A DNA stretch of 64,000 bases from the NCBI RefSeq assembly GCF_014356525.2, contig NC_052507.1, positions 44,053,687 through 44,117,686 on the forward strand, written 5' to 3'. The notes beneath the pieces were generated by a model that ran no database searches, was not told the origin of the DNA, and saw only the letters and a program-made list of their open reading frames with translations. The translations under genes were made by a program, and so were the position numbers. The stretch is from Nilaparvata lugens (lineage: Eukaryota > Arthropoda > Insecta > Hemiptera > Delphacidae). This document shows positions 44,490 to 56,450 of the stretch, one piece after another (the first letter of the stretch is position 1; each line of letters opens with the position of its first letter).

Positions 44490-45660
44490 AAATTTGAAAC
44501 AGAAACTGAGTAATCTCAATGTAACTGGAAGAGCTCTCCAATGGTTGGAGGACTACCTCTCAAACAGAACTCAATATGTCGAGTTAGACCATCACAAAGA
44601 AAACAGCATTATCCAGTATAAATCCTCACCCAGAGCAGTAAACAGAGGTGTGCCCCAAGGGTCTATACTCGGACCTCTCTTATACCTTATATATATAAAC
44701 GACCTCCCATATGAAATAGATAGCAGAAACAAGTGCATACTGTTTGCGGATGATACTACATAATGGTACCACATAAAAATCAGGAGCCAAATGTAACAGT
44801 CGAAGCACTGAAAGAAGCCACTCAAAAATTCAATAGACTGGACCTCACTATAAATAAACAGAAAACAGTACACATAAAATTCCAACCTACAAACAATAGC
44901 CTGGAAGTTTCCCCAAATAGCCAAACCTCACATACAAGATTCTTGGGAATCATCATAGACCAGAACCTAACATGGCAGCCCCACATTGAACAACTAAGTA
45001 AGAAGTTATTGTCTGCAATCTATGTAATTCGACGCCTGACAAGTATAACAGGTGAAAAGACAGCACTAACTGCATATCATGCCCTGTTCGCTTCACACAT
45101 GAGATATGGCATAGTGGCCTGGGGCTCAGCATCACAAATACATCTCAACAAAATACTAATACTACAAAAGAGAGCACTTAGAACTATTCTTGGAATGAAC
45201 ATAACAGAGCACTGTAGACCACTCTTCAAAAAATACAAACTACTCACCGTGATCTCTCTGTACATCCTGGAAGCAACGATTCTGGCAAGGAAAGCTAAAC
45301 CACAACAGCGGGGCGACAAGCATGGATACAGAACAAGGAATTCCAAAAACATAGGTACCTTCCACAACACCGACTGAAAAAATATAAAAACTCACCAGCC
45401 TATGCGGGAGCCTACTTCTATAACCTGCTACCAGCTACCTTGAAGGCCCTGGAAGACGAAAGGCTCTTCTCTGCTGCATTGAAGCATTATCTGACAGCCA
45501 GGCCATATTATGCGCTGTCAGAGTACATCCGGGACCACACCTATCAGCATCTGGCAGGACGTGCGGTTGACAACATTCACTGACTCCTCAAGCATGAGGA
45601 AATACTGACAATTCCCCGGTCACCGACTGTGGCGAAGACTGAACAAGTAACAAGTAAGTA
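44490..45660 (+). pseudogene. 5'-truncated LINE, RT palm to 3' end, esterase-LINE family
   Basis: Starts in the RT with LQWLEDYLSNRTQYVELD, then [20 protein letters not shown] and LFADDTT ending at 44760. One frameshift there, then thumb and C-terminal region (TRFLGIIIDQNLTWQPHIEQ, SHMRYGIVAWGSAS, ILQKRALRTILGM). A second shift near 45350 leads to YNLLPATLKALEDERLFSAA and a stop at 45581-45583. The 3' UTR ends GAACAAGTAACAAGTAAGTA. The same family supplies the element at 57548-62225 and the tail at 53326. Inactive. Confidence 0.8.
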
Positions 45661-46217
45661 AGGATCCGACACAAACAATTATTTTGATCAACTGCAATTA
45701 TTTTGATTAACTGCCGATGGCGGCTAAAATGGCGAAAATGTTTTAAAAAACAGGGTTTTTCGCATTTTGCGATCAAGTTTATACCAAAAATAGTCATCGA
45801 TAAGCTCTATCAACTGCCACAAGTCCCATATCTGTAGCAATTTCAGGAGCTCCGCCCCATCTATGCTAAGTTTGATTTTAGATTCCCAATTATCAGGCTT
45901 CAGATAAAATTTCAAATGGAAAAGATTGAGAATGAAAATCTTTACAATTAATGTTCAGTAACATTTTCACCTAAAATTGAAAATAAGCTTGAAATTCGAG
46001 AAAATGTGATTATTCAATTGCAAACTGTTGATTCTATTTAATCATTCACTATGAAGAGATAGCAGACCTCGTGTGTCTCCAGCGTTATTGTCCTGTCCCC
46101 AGCTGGCTCAGATCTTTGGATAGTAGACTTGAGATGTGCGTGAACACTAGCGTCATGTGATCAATAATTTTCATAACAGCAAAGAAAAGTTGTGTTAGTG
46201 CGCCACACCAGATTTTT
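45661..46217. repeat. CTTTCCTTGCC dispersed repeat, copy 3 (left end missing)
   Basis: Begins abruptly at GGATCCGACACAAACAATT, immediately after the LINE 3' end, and runs to AGTGCGCCACACCAGATTT. It lacks the first 240 bp or so of copy 2. The abrupt junction suggests the LINE inserted with loss of the left part, or inserted next to an already truncated copy. Confidence 0.8.
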
Positions 46218-46318
46218 ACATTTGTTATAGCCTACACTGAATCTTATAATATTCAACGTGACATTTGCAGCTTGCGTAATAATGGTGAGGTTCAATGAAA
46301 AACAAATTAGACCTTTAC

Positions 46319-46413
46319 CTTCGATCTTGTTATGGGTGAATGGAGCATCTGCACTAGATGCAACGCCAACTCTTTCACAATGGAACTTAGCCGGAATATT
46401 CTTGCACTCCATT
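46319..46413 (-). CDS. Candidate internal exon, unknown gene (exon c)
   Basis: 95 bp between TTTATAG and GTAAAG on the minus strand. It encodes MECKNIPAKFHCERVGVASS and then ADAPFTHNKIE. Its entering phase fits exon b at 47566-47687 (AT plus A). Codon use and phase agreement argue for a real gene, but I do not recognise the protein. The donor is GAAG|GTAAAG; the downstream exon is not identified. Confidence 0.5.
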
Positions 46414-47565
46414 CTATAAAGAAGAATAATTCAAGTTTAGAAGTTGTTAATCAATTGGTTTCTACAATTGCTCACTAAAGGCGCAATCCCTTAGCGACGG
46501 CTCTAGCCGCGCAGAGGAAAAAAGTTGTTGGGAATAGCACTTTGGGAAGTAAATTGAAATAAAATGATTTTATAGCTTCTGACACTCAAGTTAGTTAGGT
46601 TTGGTATGGGTTTGAAATCCATACAGTACCGTACTGATCAATGTTTATCACAAAAGTCGATGTATATTATTTTACTCCCATAGGTTGCAGTGTATGAGCT
46701 TTTCTAGAAGTGACGTGAGTTTTAAATTAGTATGAACAAACCAGATGATTTTTTGATGATCTTTCCAAGCGATCAATTGATTACTGTAGATTCATACATT
46801 TGGAAAAAGGTGTACCGTATTTTATTGCCATTTGGAAAGATATTCATCTGAAGAAGTACTACCTATTTAAATCATAAAGATTCATTGACAGACACCCACA
46901 TAGTGCACTTTCTCAGAAATTTCAAGCAATAGAAAGATTATAATTAAGCAGGATATAGGCCTAGTTTACTAAAGCACAGTTCCAAGTAGAATGTAGTTTA
47001 TGCTACTCTTCATGCTCAAGTTACTCGTGTAAAAATAGTAATAATATTTGTTGTATGAAGTGCGACTTGACTTGAATTTCATATCAATTGTTTGTTTTAT
47101 TCTGATTTGTATATTCAGATTGATCATTTAGTGTATAAATTGAAATGGACATACCTTACCTACATAATATTTGGACAATTAGACAAAATTAGGAAATTGA
47201 AGAAGTTTTAGGCAATAGATGCTAGAGCACAAGATTTCTTTTTCTAGCCACGCCAATTATTTAACTACAAATTATTTATTAATTTTCATGTAAAACGGTT
47301 GTTGGCTAATTGGTGAATAAAATTTGATTGGATTTGAAAAATTAGCCTGTTTTTTCTATACCGACTATTGTATTGTTTGCTCTATCCAATAAATAAATAA
47401 GAGTTTTAAAGATTAGCATCCTTGCACTCTAATTCTAACCTACAAATTTGACTAACCTTTCATTTACTTCAAATGGTTTTTGTATATTATAATAAAAAAT
47501 TACATCAATTCTATTCTTGACTTTTACTTCTCTATTGGAATTTTTGTCTTCTGAATAAAAGTTAC
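46414..47565. other. Presumed intron of the unknown minus-strand gene
   Basis: AT-rich, with a GC-rich patch near 46480-46510 (GCGACGGCTCTAGCCGCGC) that may be the edge of a repeat, and an A/T-rich retroposon-like tail (AATAAATAAATAAG) near 47390-47402. GT and AG borders agree with the flanking exons. Confidence 0.4.
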
Positions 47566-47687
47566 ATTTTATGGCCAACATTGGAGTCTTTCACCAAATC
47601 TCTATACGTAAATTCAATAGGTACCCAACTGAAAGCTTCAGTTGAAAATTGTAATCCTTGCTGTCCAAATTCTACAAAATTTAATTG
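47566..47687 (-). CDS. Candidate internal exon, unknown gene (exon b)
   Basis: 122 bp on the minus strand, acceptor TTGTTCCAG, donor AAAAT|GTAACT (weak). It encodes QLNFVEFGQQGLQFSTEAFS followed by WVPIEFTYRDLVKDSNVGHK. It joins exon a in phase 0 and exon c across a split codon. The donor is the weakest part of the model. No family recognised. Confidence 0.45.
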
Positions 47688-47896
47688 CTGGAACAATTCA
47701 AATAGGCCTAATTGAATCACGCAACATAAAAATTGAGCTTATCAGATAAACTTTAGCTTTACTGTATTTGTATTATAAACTAGCCTACCTTTAAAAAATA
47801 CATTTAAGAAAGAATAAGTGTAAAAATAAATATGTCAAATCTCAACAGACTGCATAAACATTCTATTATAGAGAATTAAAAGAAAACTAGCTTTAC

Positions 47897-47950
47897 CTTC
47901 AAGAACAGCTCAAGACTGGCTATTACAGCAATTATTGCAAGAGGATAATT
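47897..47950 (-). CDS. Candidate short exon, unknown gene (exon a)
   Basis: 54 bp on the minus strand between GAATATAG and GTAAAG, encoding NYPLAIIAVIASLELFLK, a hydrophobic helix. It is in phase 0 with exon b. Short, so less certain alone; support comes from the phase match and from the good donor. Upstream exons were not found. Confidence 0.35.
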
Positions 47951-48433
47951 CTATATTCACTTTTTAATATTGTAGATAAGAAACTCAATTATCACTTATT
48001 CGAAAAACACTCAACAGTATAATACTAAATAAAATTACATTTTCATCACATAATAAGGTCCAAACTAAACATAAGACTGGAAGGTGAAGGTCTGTAGTGC
48101 TTGTAGTTGTAGGCTAATATTAAATTTATTCAAAACTTTTCATACTAATAATTTGAAAAATTGGAAATGGAACAGATACTACATTCTGTAACAGAGTATT
48201 GGAACAGTTTATTATCCTCCTTGGAACAGTTTAACAGTATGATCGAGATGGCAATGACAAAATCATATAAAAATATAACGGTTAATATTTTGACGGTTGA
48301 ATAAATTTATTTGAGTGGATAAAATAAATTGAAGTTGAATGATTGATTATGCTAAGGATTTTGATATGAAATTTTTACAATGTGACACCAAAGTTCACCT
48401 TCGAATCTCGCTACATTTTTAGGCGCGCTCCCA
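47951..48433. other. No gene recognised
   Basis: AT-rich sequence between the last candidate exon and the possible inverted repeat at 48434. GGAACAGTTTA occurs twice near 48195-48230. Nothing else stands out. Confidence 0.35.
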
Positions 48434-48527
48434 AAGTTCACCGAGTCGCCTAGATAACGCGAATCAGTGCCTACTAAAGATCTACATGGCCGGAACGTTG
48501 AACCAATCAGCTGATCAAAAGCGTACA
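48434..48527. repeat. Possible diverged terminal inverted repeat, left
   Basis: Contains AGTTCACCGAGT (48435-48446) and ATCAGCTGATCAAAAGCGTA (from 48506). Both recur inverted and in mirrored order at 54384-54465, with one mismatch each. They bracket the P-element-like transposase. They could be subterminal repeats of that element or an unrelated repeat pair. Confidence 0.45.
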
Positions 48528-49119
48528 AATGTTGGTATTTCTCATGGCGTCAATTGAGTTCAAATTCAAACTTACATAATTTTGAATCATCCTTTTTACA
48601 AAAGTATTGAGTTTAGTGAAGTAATTATTGATAAATCAGAATCATTATTTTATTGACTAACAATAAAATATCATAAAAAGTGTTGTTGAATTAAATTTGT
48701 TACTTTTAAAACAAAATTAAGTACGATGTATACTAATGCGCTCAATTCCATTCCGGTATTTGAGACTCTATTTCCATCATTATTTTAAAACTTTCGAGTA
48801 AGAAAGTATTGATTTGGGATTGTATAGAAGAAATATTATATCTACAAAGGTCTATATGATAAGAGCTACTTTAAACTTGATAATTTATGGCAAAATTATG
48901 TTATAGAGTACGGTATGAATTACAGTGTATTCAACGATATACCGTACCTATACCTCGTTAGGCCTACAAAATAAACTGTAAGTTACCTTAACACTCTAGC
49001 TTTTTCTATCAAAATTTATGATACACTAGTATCATAAAATAATAAATGAAGTACTGTATAGGCCTATACCTATAGCCTACTTTCACTTTATCTTTCTTTG
49101 AAGTTCAGACTTATTAAAA

Positions 49120-51809
49120 ATGCCTACTGCCTGTTCTGTTTCAAGCTGTAATTCAAATAGCAGAGCTTCGAAGCTAAATGAAGGTAATATATCAGTTTTT
49201 ACTTTTCCTACAGACATTGAAAAAAACAATGAATGGACAAAAATAATAAGCAATGTTAATAAGGTCAAATTTAAACCGACAAAAAGAAGCGTTGTGTGCA
49301 TAAAACATTTTCTAGAAAAGCACATAATTCGTGAAAATAAAATTACTTCCAGTGATGGTACCATTCAAATACTTCAGAGAAAACATCTAAAATTGTTGGA
49401 AGATGCAGTTCCATGTATATTTCCAAACATCTCTGGTCCAACTCCTACTATTCCACGGAAAACACCCAATGAAAGAAGAAGAGAACAAAATGAGAGAGAC
49501 GAACGAGAACTAGCAGAATTGTGTAAAAAGGATAAAATAAGCGATTTTAAAACTTTTGCTAGTTCATTCCAGAATAGAGAGTGTAGGGATTTTATGTATC
49601 ATGCATTTGATGATTATGTTCTATTTGTAAAAATTGAAGAAATACGAGAAATACCAAAAGTTGTTGTAAGCTTCAAAATTTTAAAAGACTTATCTGTGAA
49701 GTGTTATTTTAATGATAGCATTTTGCCAATGAAAAATTCCCCATGGCTTACAAATGGCAAGTTATCAAAGTGGTCTATGTTTGACACTCTATTGAATCAC
49801 CTGTGCACTTTTTCAACAAATGTTTCGCTGCCAATCAAATCAGAAATAGTTTCAATTTCTGACAATTTGAATAGATTAGTATTGAGAGTTGAGGATCAAA
49901 TAATTACTAATGATGAGGTTGATTTGGCAAATTTAGAAGATAAACTGAATAAACTAAAATTTTTAAATGAACAAGTGTTTCTCTGCTCAGCTTCCAAGAT
50001 ACATTATTCAACTGAAACCATTGTTTGGGCTTCTTATATAGCCTAATCATTTCCATCGGCTTATGATATGATAAGGAATTCAGGCCTGTTAAATCTTCCT
50101 CATCCAAAGCATCTGCGGCGATTGTCAGGGAATATAAAATCAGAAATTGGGTTGAACCAGTCTCAGATAGAGTATTTAAAGGAACGGTGTGAAAATCTCC
50201 AACCAATACAAAAGGTTGTTAGTGTGATTTTTGATGAGATAAATGTGCAAGGTAAGCTTTGTTACAGAGGAGGCCGATTAGAAGGTATTGCTATGGATGA
50301 GGAAAAAGTTGAAAATGCAGTCAGAATACAAGCATTTATGGTGTCATCGGCATTTGGTAAATATGAGGACATTGTGGCATTGTATCCCATAAAAAGCAAT
50401 ACTTCTGAAAATTTAAAAACATGCACATTACAAGTACTGAAAGCACTAAACGAAATTGGTTTCAATGTGCTTTGCCTTATATGTGACAATCATAGACTCA
50501 ACAGAGGGATGTATCAAATTTTGTGCAATGCAAAAAATAACAGAGAGTACATTGTGAATCCTTTCAACTCTCAACAAAAAGTCTTTCTTCTGTTTGATAC
50601 GGTTCATCTATTAAAATCCATAAGGAATAATTGGCTTAATCAAAAAAATGAAGAGCAGTCATTTGTTTTCCCCGCTTTTAACAACCAACAAAATATTATG
50701 TGTGCAAATGTTCATGACTTGAAAGCATTACATGCCAGTGAAGAAAATAATATTGTGAAAACTGCACCAAGCTTATCGAAAAAAGTTTTGTATCCTACAA
50801 TATTTGAGAGACAAAATGTGCTCCTCGCATGCAAAATTTTTGACGAGAAAGTGATTGCTGCACTGCAAAATAAAAATGATATCTTTGTTGAAGGCACTGT
50901 TGAATTTATCAAAATTATCATGTCTTGGTGGAAAATAGTAAATGTTCGCACCCCAGAAGGCGGTATAAGACTAAGAGATCCATTACGAGATCCAATAAAA
51001 AATCCAGATGACTCAAATGTCCAATTTCTAAAAGATTTCGTGCTTGGGAGAGCATTGTGTTTGTACCAGATGAATCAAATCCTAAGCATACTGCAAAACT
51101 GACACCAGATACATTTTCATCTCTTAATCAGACTTGCAAAAGTATAATACAGCTGATTGAATATGTATTTGCAAACATCCAATTCAAATACATTTTACTT
51201 GGTAAATTGTCTTCAGACTGTCTTGAGGGTCGCTTTGGAAGATATCGTCTGATGAGTGGATCAAATTATAATGTTAGTGTTTGCCAGGTTGTTGATTCAG
51301 AAAGAAAATTAAAAGTCTTGAATTTACTGAAACTAGAATCTTCAAGTCTAGGCCGATTCAGCATTAAACAATTTAATGAAAAACAAGGAAGGTTGCAAAT
51401 TGAAGCTGATATGAATGATACTCCAATAAGTTCAGCATTATTTGAAGATTGTAATTTTTCAAAAAATGTTATTTTTGAGAAAAGTGAAGAAATTTCTATA
51501 ACAGAATCTGAGTCCGTCTCTCTTCTATATATAGCTGGCTATGTGTGTCATGCAATGATAAAGTACATGGGAAGTTGTGAATGCTGCTGTCGATTGGTAA
51601 AATCAGGAAAGGATATGGTGGTAGAGGCAAGTAACGTAGCTGCCCATCAGTACCTAAACTGCATTACGCGTGGAGGTTTGAAGGAACCAACAGAGTATAT
51701 ACATCAACTTGTTATCCTGGAATTCAAAATATTTAGCTGCCTCATATCTCCAGAGTATGAGGAAAAATTCACCAAGTGTAAGAAACAGCGTGAAGTACTC
51801 AATATATAA
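49120..51809 (+). pseudogene. THAP / P-element-like transposase (THAP9-like), one stop and one frameshift
   Basis: Starts at the ATG at 49120 with a THAP zinc finger: MPTACSVSSCNSN gives the first Cys pair, FTFP and the W near 40 follow, and VCIKHF gives the Cys-His pair. A helical linker (ERRREQNERDERELAELCKK) follows. From 50210 comes the RNase-H-like catalytic core of P-type transposases (VSVIFDEINVQGKLCYRGG, LICDNHRLNRGMYQ, LLFDTVHLLKSIRNNWL). The C-terminal part, from about 51057, has HTAKLTPDTFSSLNQTCKSI and SSDCLEGRFGRYR. An in-frame TAA at 50044-50046 interrupts the frame, and a shift occurs near 51057. About 890 codons in all. Decay is slight. A host-domesticated THAP gene with assembly errors is the alternative. 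Confidence 0.8.
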
Positions 51810-52955
51810 CCAGATTTGCATTTTTAGTTTATTATAAACAGTTTGAAAATCAATCGTGCAGTTGTGGGAAAACTATGAATGATTTGATAAATAGAGCATC
51901 ACATATTATTGCAAATATCTTTTTGAATAATTATACAAAAATGCGCAATGATCACCTCTCGAGTCGTAACTCGACAGATTCAAATTTGAAAAAGAGGAAA
52001 CTGCAGACTTTCAATTGACTAATATAATAAGGCAAAGTAGGAGCCCTAAGACATATTCGATATGCATTATCCTAATGTATATTAGCCGTTATACATTATA
52101 ATTATCTTATATCTACACATTATATACATAATAAAATATATTATACATTATATCTATATAATATTACATATCATGTCAAAGTAAAATAGCACTGATTCAC
52201 TCACCATGAACAAAACTAAAATAAAATCTACCTACTGGACAAAATAATTAAAAATTTGGCAAATGTGCTCATGCACTTGTCCTTCTAGAGGCGCACTAGG
52301 ACCGGATTAGAAAAAAAATAAAACATATGAACAATAGGTCTAAACAGTATGCGTTTTTTTCAACTCTTTCAAGAACTAATCAACAGAAAATGTAACATTT
52401 GGCGCAGAGGTTCAGCTGGGGTCTGGAAATTCAAAATTACTATGACTTCAATATTACAAGATTGGCAATTTTCCAGCGTTCACTAGCGTTTTTTCAGCTT
52501 TTCTATAATTAAGAGAAAATGCTTAAATTTAGTACAAAAGTTAAGCTGAATCATGAAGAAATATTGTATTGTAAGGGCTTAGAAGATGCCCAAAATCGGC
52601 GTTTTATCAGCTTTTTCAAATAAAATGAGCAGAAAAATTTTCAATTTTATACACATTTTCAGATAGGAAGAAATAACATGACAAACTTAGAGCAAAAATG
52701 AATTGGGTGGCGCCAATGATACCTCTGCCATTGAGCAGATAATACAGCACTCAGCTGGGGGACTCTTAGCCTTTGCATGTTAGATAACACTATAGAAATA
52801 TAAAATGTATTGAAGATTGGTGTGTGATCACATTGTGTGCGTATTATGTGCAAGTACACGCTTTGTTATGAATGAACAGGCAAGTACTATGACTTCATAG
52901 TACTTGCGTAAGGACGAACTGAGCAAAACTATCGAGGAAGCCACACCCAGTTGGC
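51810..52955. other. No gene recognised
   Basis: AT-rich, TA-rich near 52080-52160. From 52300 to 52850 the base composition is more even and may be an old repeat (GGTGGCGCCAATGATACC, CAGCACTCAGCTGGGG), but nothing in the window matches it and no coding is evident. Confidence 0.4.
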
Positions 52956-53325
52956 TGCAGGCTCTCATGGAGCTAACAGTGCACACCTCCTTTGGCAAGC
53001 ACGACCCCTAGAAGGACGATATCACACTTGTCCTCCTGCCCTTCCAGATATTCAAGATTATGCCCATATCCACCGAAGAGGAAAAAGGTTCACCGACACT
53101 TATTGGATTTTGGGTCCGAGCAATGGGAAACACTCACATTAAAATGTCCACTTGTTGGTTGCGTTTAGTATGAGAAGCTACATGCCAGGCACAATGTGTT
53201 CCAATGAAACTTTTCAAATTTTGTTTTTTGGCTCATGCTTGAATCGGCGTACACTTGCACATTTACGCATCCAATGTGATCGCACTAGACTGCCGACACA
53301 CAAACGGAGAAAACCTGCCAAAGAG
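52956..53325 (+). repeat. Dispersed repeat, related to 63740-64000
   Basis: Shares CACTTG, GTGAGAAGCTACA-type, TCCAATGAAAC-type, GCTCATGC-type, GTACACTTGCACAT and ACGCATCCAA words in the same order with the right edge of the window. A 63-codon frame within it has no counterpart in the other copy, so it is not a gene. Confidence 0.6.
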
Positions 53326-53395
53326 AGAAAATATGACAATTCCTGGTCACTGACTATGAAGAATAGGAACAAGTAACAAATTTAATAAGTAAGTG
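53326..53395 (+). repeat. 3' tail of the esterase-LINE family
   Basis: GAAAATATGACAATTCCTGG, then TCACTGACTATGAAGA and GAACAAGTAACA match the last 70 bp of the LINE at 44490-45660, with the same AAGTAAGT-type end. Only the tail is present. Confidence 0.7.
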
Positions 53396-54340
53396 ACCAC
53401 ACCTTTACGTTATCCATATCATAACAATTTGTTCAATGAATATAGCGAGCTTTAATGTAAGCTTTCATCATTGGTTAATAATCACTCCTGAATAATGCAC
53501 AGATTTGTTATGATATAACATGGTCTTACTATGCTAACTTATTTACAGTGTGTTTATCAGCCATAAAGAAACCTTAGTTTAGAGTTGGAAATAGATAGCC
53601 TATGATAATGAAAATAAATATAAGTTACCGGTACCTACTGGATAAGGCTGAATATTGAAATCTTTTGCTGAGTAAGCTAACAATATAATCATTTAAAACA
53701 TATTTTAGTCTATAATAAAAACTATTGGAAATATGTTGGGCTCTTTTACTCAATATAATCCAAACCATAAAAGTTTCCAATTTCATAACATTCTTGTTAT
53801 AGGTACTCCAAGTAGAAGTAGAATTTATATTCCAATAATAAGCTCTATAAGAAAAAGAAATACTTATTATATTATATGATGACAAAAAACTTACAAATTT
53901 ACTTTCGCCTTACTTTCTAATAAGACTTATTTGTGTATTTCATCTGAAAAGTTATGAAATCAAATAAAGTTAGATTGCCATACTACAAGATTTCAAATGG
54001 GGAGTCTGAGTTCCTCTCTGGAAATCAAGGTGTATTGTAATAAAAATAAAAAAAACAATCTGTAGGCCTAGTTCTTAAAACTTTCAGCAACTCACCTATA
54101 ATCTTTATTTCATGACAATAAATTATTAGACTATGTGTTTTGAAATTTAACGTGATTATAACTCAAGTACAAATAACCTACAAATTTGTTGACTAATAAA
54201 TAGGAATTTTGTGAGAACTCAATGATTGCTGCCCTTAAAATTAATGATAGATGTTGAAATATGTATCGGGAAAATAAAATAACAAGCCACTATTCTAAAA
54301 AGTAATTAACAGTAGAATTATCAACGTTTATTCACGAAAA
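53396..54340. other. AT-rich, no gene
   Basis: No exon or repeat copy recognised. The 86-codon minus-strand frame near 53625-53885 is Tyr/Ser/Asn rich, as expected of non-coding AT-rich DNA. Confidence 0.4.
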
Positions 54341-54383
54341 ATTCCACTCGACATAGGGATTTCAATGTAAACACGGGTTGGAG

Positions 54384-54465
54384 TGTACGCTTTTGAACAG
54401 CTGATCACCTGAAGGTTCTAGCCTTGTAGTTTCGTAAGCAACGCGCGAATTTTACTCAGTGAACT
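54384..54465. repeat. Possible diverged terminal inverted repeat, right
   Basis: Carries TGTACGCTTTTGAACAGCTG and ACTCAGTGAACT, the inverted counterparts of the words at 48434-48527. Confidence 0.45.
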
Positions 54466-54746
54466 CTATACTAACTGGAACGGGCTGTCCAATGCTAAGC
54501 TACAGCCAAAAGTGTGTGAGGCGGAGTGAGTGAGACAGGCCTACCGTGTGGGACTCCCTTCTCTCTCGTACTCATACATTTAAGCAGGTTGTTGCAGCTC
54601 TTGAGTACGATTTTTCATTTTTAAAGTTGAAAGACGGATTTGAATGAGTATTAGGGCTATCAATATTAGATCACAACCTTTTCTCTTGAATATTGTGATG
54701 TATTTGTCGTAAAATGCGTTGAATTGAATAAAAATACGACCGAGAA

Positions 54747-54817
54747 ATGGTGATGTATTGTGTTGCATTTAGATGCAAGAATAGGCATGTTGAAAGAAAT
54801 GAAATACCATTTCACAG
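54747..54817 (+). CDS. First coding exon of a THAP-domain gene
   Basis: The ATG at 54747 opens 23 codons plus two bases, ending at a consensus donor (CACAG|GTAAGT). The encoded MVMYCVAFRCKNRH followed by ERNEIPFHR is the start of a THAP domain: C-x4-C of the C2CH zinc finger, then the FHRFP-type motif, here cut after FHR. The next exon should begin with a base completing Arg and then Phe-Pro. I did not find it, so the intron is long or the next exon is outside. It is distinct from the transposase at 49120. The function cannot be assigned from the finger alone. Confidence 0.7.
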
Positions 54818-55304
54818 GTAAGTCAAACATTTTTAGTCTATTAATTAATTCGAAGAAACCTTTTTGTTTTACATACATTCCCAATACTTTTTTCTATATT
54901 GATCAGTTTATTTGACCAAAAATAAGACAACAAAATCGGTTATATATTCCTAGTATATGGTGATAGTTTCTATGCTAACTGAAAATTTAGGCCTACTTTA
55001 TAGCATCTAAAATAAAGAAACATAGTTGAAGAACAAATTAATCCTTATTCAAAAAAGAATAATCTTGAGATGACATAATTAATTTATTTTAGGTACCTTA
55101 CTTTTATTTTGAAAAATATGATATTGCTATCAGCTGAATTGTGATTAATTTTTGAAACCTTTCCATTTCAAATAAATAATCGTTCAATTTTCAATATTAT
55201 AATAATTATTTAGCATATTTTACTGTTTGCTTATCATATGGTCATAATTATAATACAATTAATATAAATATAAGAGATAAGATGCATCTTTTTTTTAGCT
55301 CGTT
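54818..55304 (+). other. Intron of the THAP gene, no other feature
   Basis: AT-rich sequence following the consensus donor. No second exon recognised. Confidence 0.4.
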
Positions 55305-55314
55305 GCTTGCAACC

Positions 55315-55922
55315 TTAGACCAGTTATAGAATAGACACGGCTCATTGTATATTCATACTGGAAGTCGATGAAGCCAACATTTACTGCCTAATCCACCCAT
55401 CTTGACGTCACAGCTGTGACGTAACGCATCGTATGGGAATGATTACATTGTTGTTAAACATAGCTTGTTTTCCACAGCAGATTGTTATTTATTTATGCAA
55501 TTATTATTCATGAAAATGGTAATCTCCTGCGCAGCATATAATTGCACTGACATTTTGCACTGAAATTTATACACATAAATATTGTAAGTTGTAACTGTAA
55601 TATTATCCTTGGTTATGATGTAAGTGAACTAATTGCAGCATGACAATAAATTAGTTTTGTAAGCTACCGTATCTTATTATTTTCAAAACACATTATAACT
55701 TTGAAGCCGATATCACATAACACATTATAACTTAACCAATATAGTTTTTGCCCGTACCTAGAAATAATCTAAAAACACTCTGAATCTGAAATAGACACAA
55801 TCTGAAAGTTTTTCATACGATGTGTGACGTCACTGTTGTGACGTCAAGATGGGTGGATTTGGCAGTAGACGTTGGCTTCAGAGGGTAGACTTCTCAGCGT
55901 GTCTATTCTATAACTGGTCTAA
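55315..55922. mobile_element. MULE-type MITE with 10-bp target duplication
   Basis: A 608-bp element with ends TTAGACCAGTTATAGAATAG and its reverse complement. Arms are homologous for about 120 bp (including CATCTTGACGTCAC) and the interior is non-coding. It is flanked by the perfect 10-bp repeat GCTTGCAACC (55305-55314, 55923-55932). Duplications of 8-10 bp point to Mutator-like transposases. Confidence 0.9.
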
Positions 55923-55932
55923 GCTTGCAACC

Positions 55933-56407
55933 CATACAGCTTGAGATTACCCTACAAAGATTCAACCACTTATTGAAGAAGTCAATAGAATGAAGAGTAG
56001 CTGTTATATCAGTTATCCGATAAATATTATTTGACTATAAATTATTATAAGAATCTTGTTGAGTTTGGTTTAATTTCTTTTAAATATAGGAATTATAATA
56101 TAAGTTGTTTAGTTGTTACAAAATTATAAATAAGCAATTCTGTGGATGAGATTCAGGAATATAGATATGGGTCAACTCTCACGACGTATAACTTATTTAT
56201 TTTTTCATTTCGGGATGAATTCGCGTTAGCCTCAAAAAAGACTATTGATTGTGATCAATATTAAAACATCAAATTTTTATAAAAATCATCATTCTTCAAT
56301 TCTTTCAAATCTAAAATCGATGATTATTCTCAAAATGGTATTTACTATTATCAACAGTCAGAATATCTGGTAATTTAATTTTCTGTTATGTTGTTCCGAC
56401 TGTAAAT
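55933..56407. other. AT-rich spacer
   Basis: Between the MITE and the probable promoter of the mitochondrial-protein gene. Nothing recognised. Confidence 0.4.
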
Positions 56408-56450
56408 TCGTCAGTCCTTTTTGTGGTTCGACAGCTGTGTTTGGTGGCTC
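56408..56450 (+). promoter_or_regulatory. Possible TATA-less core promoter
   Basis: CGTCAGTCC near 56409 fits an arthropod initiator (TCAGTC). About 25-30 bases on, GTGGTTCGACAG resembles a downstream promoter element. No TATA box lies 30 bases upstream. It sits about 100 bp before the ATG of the next exon, a plausible 5' UTR length. Confidence 0.35.

Noticed and set aside
44592..44924. 110-codon minus-strand frame
   Set aside because: Antisense shadow of the LINE reverse transcriptase.
52951..53142. 63-codon plus-strand frame in the 53-kb repeat
   Set aside because: The related copy at 63.7 kb does not keep the frame.
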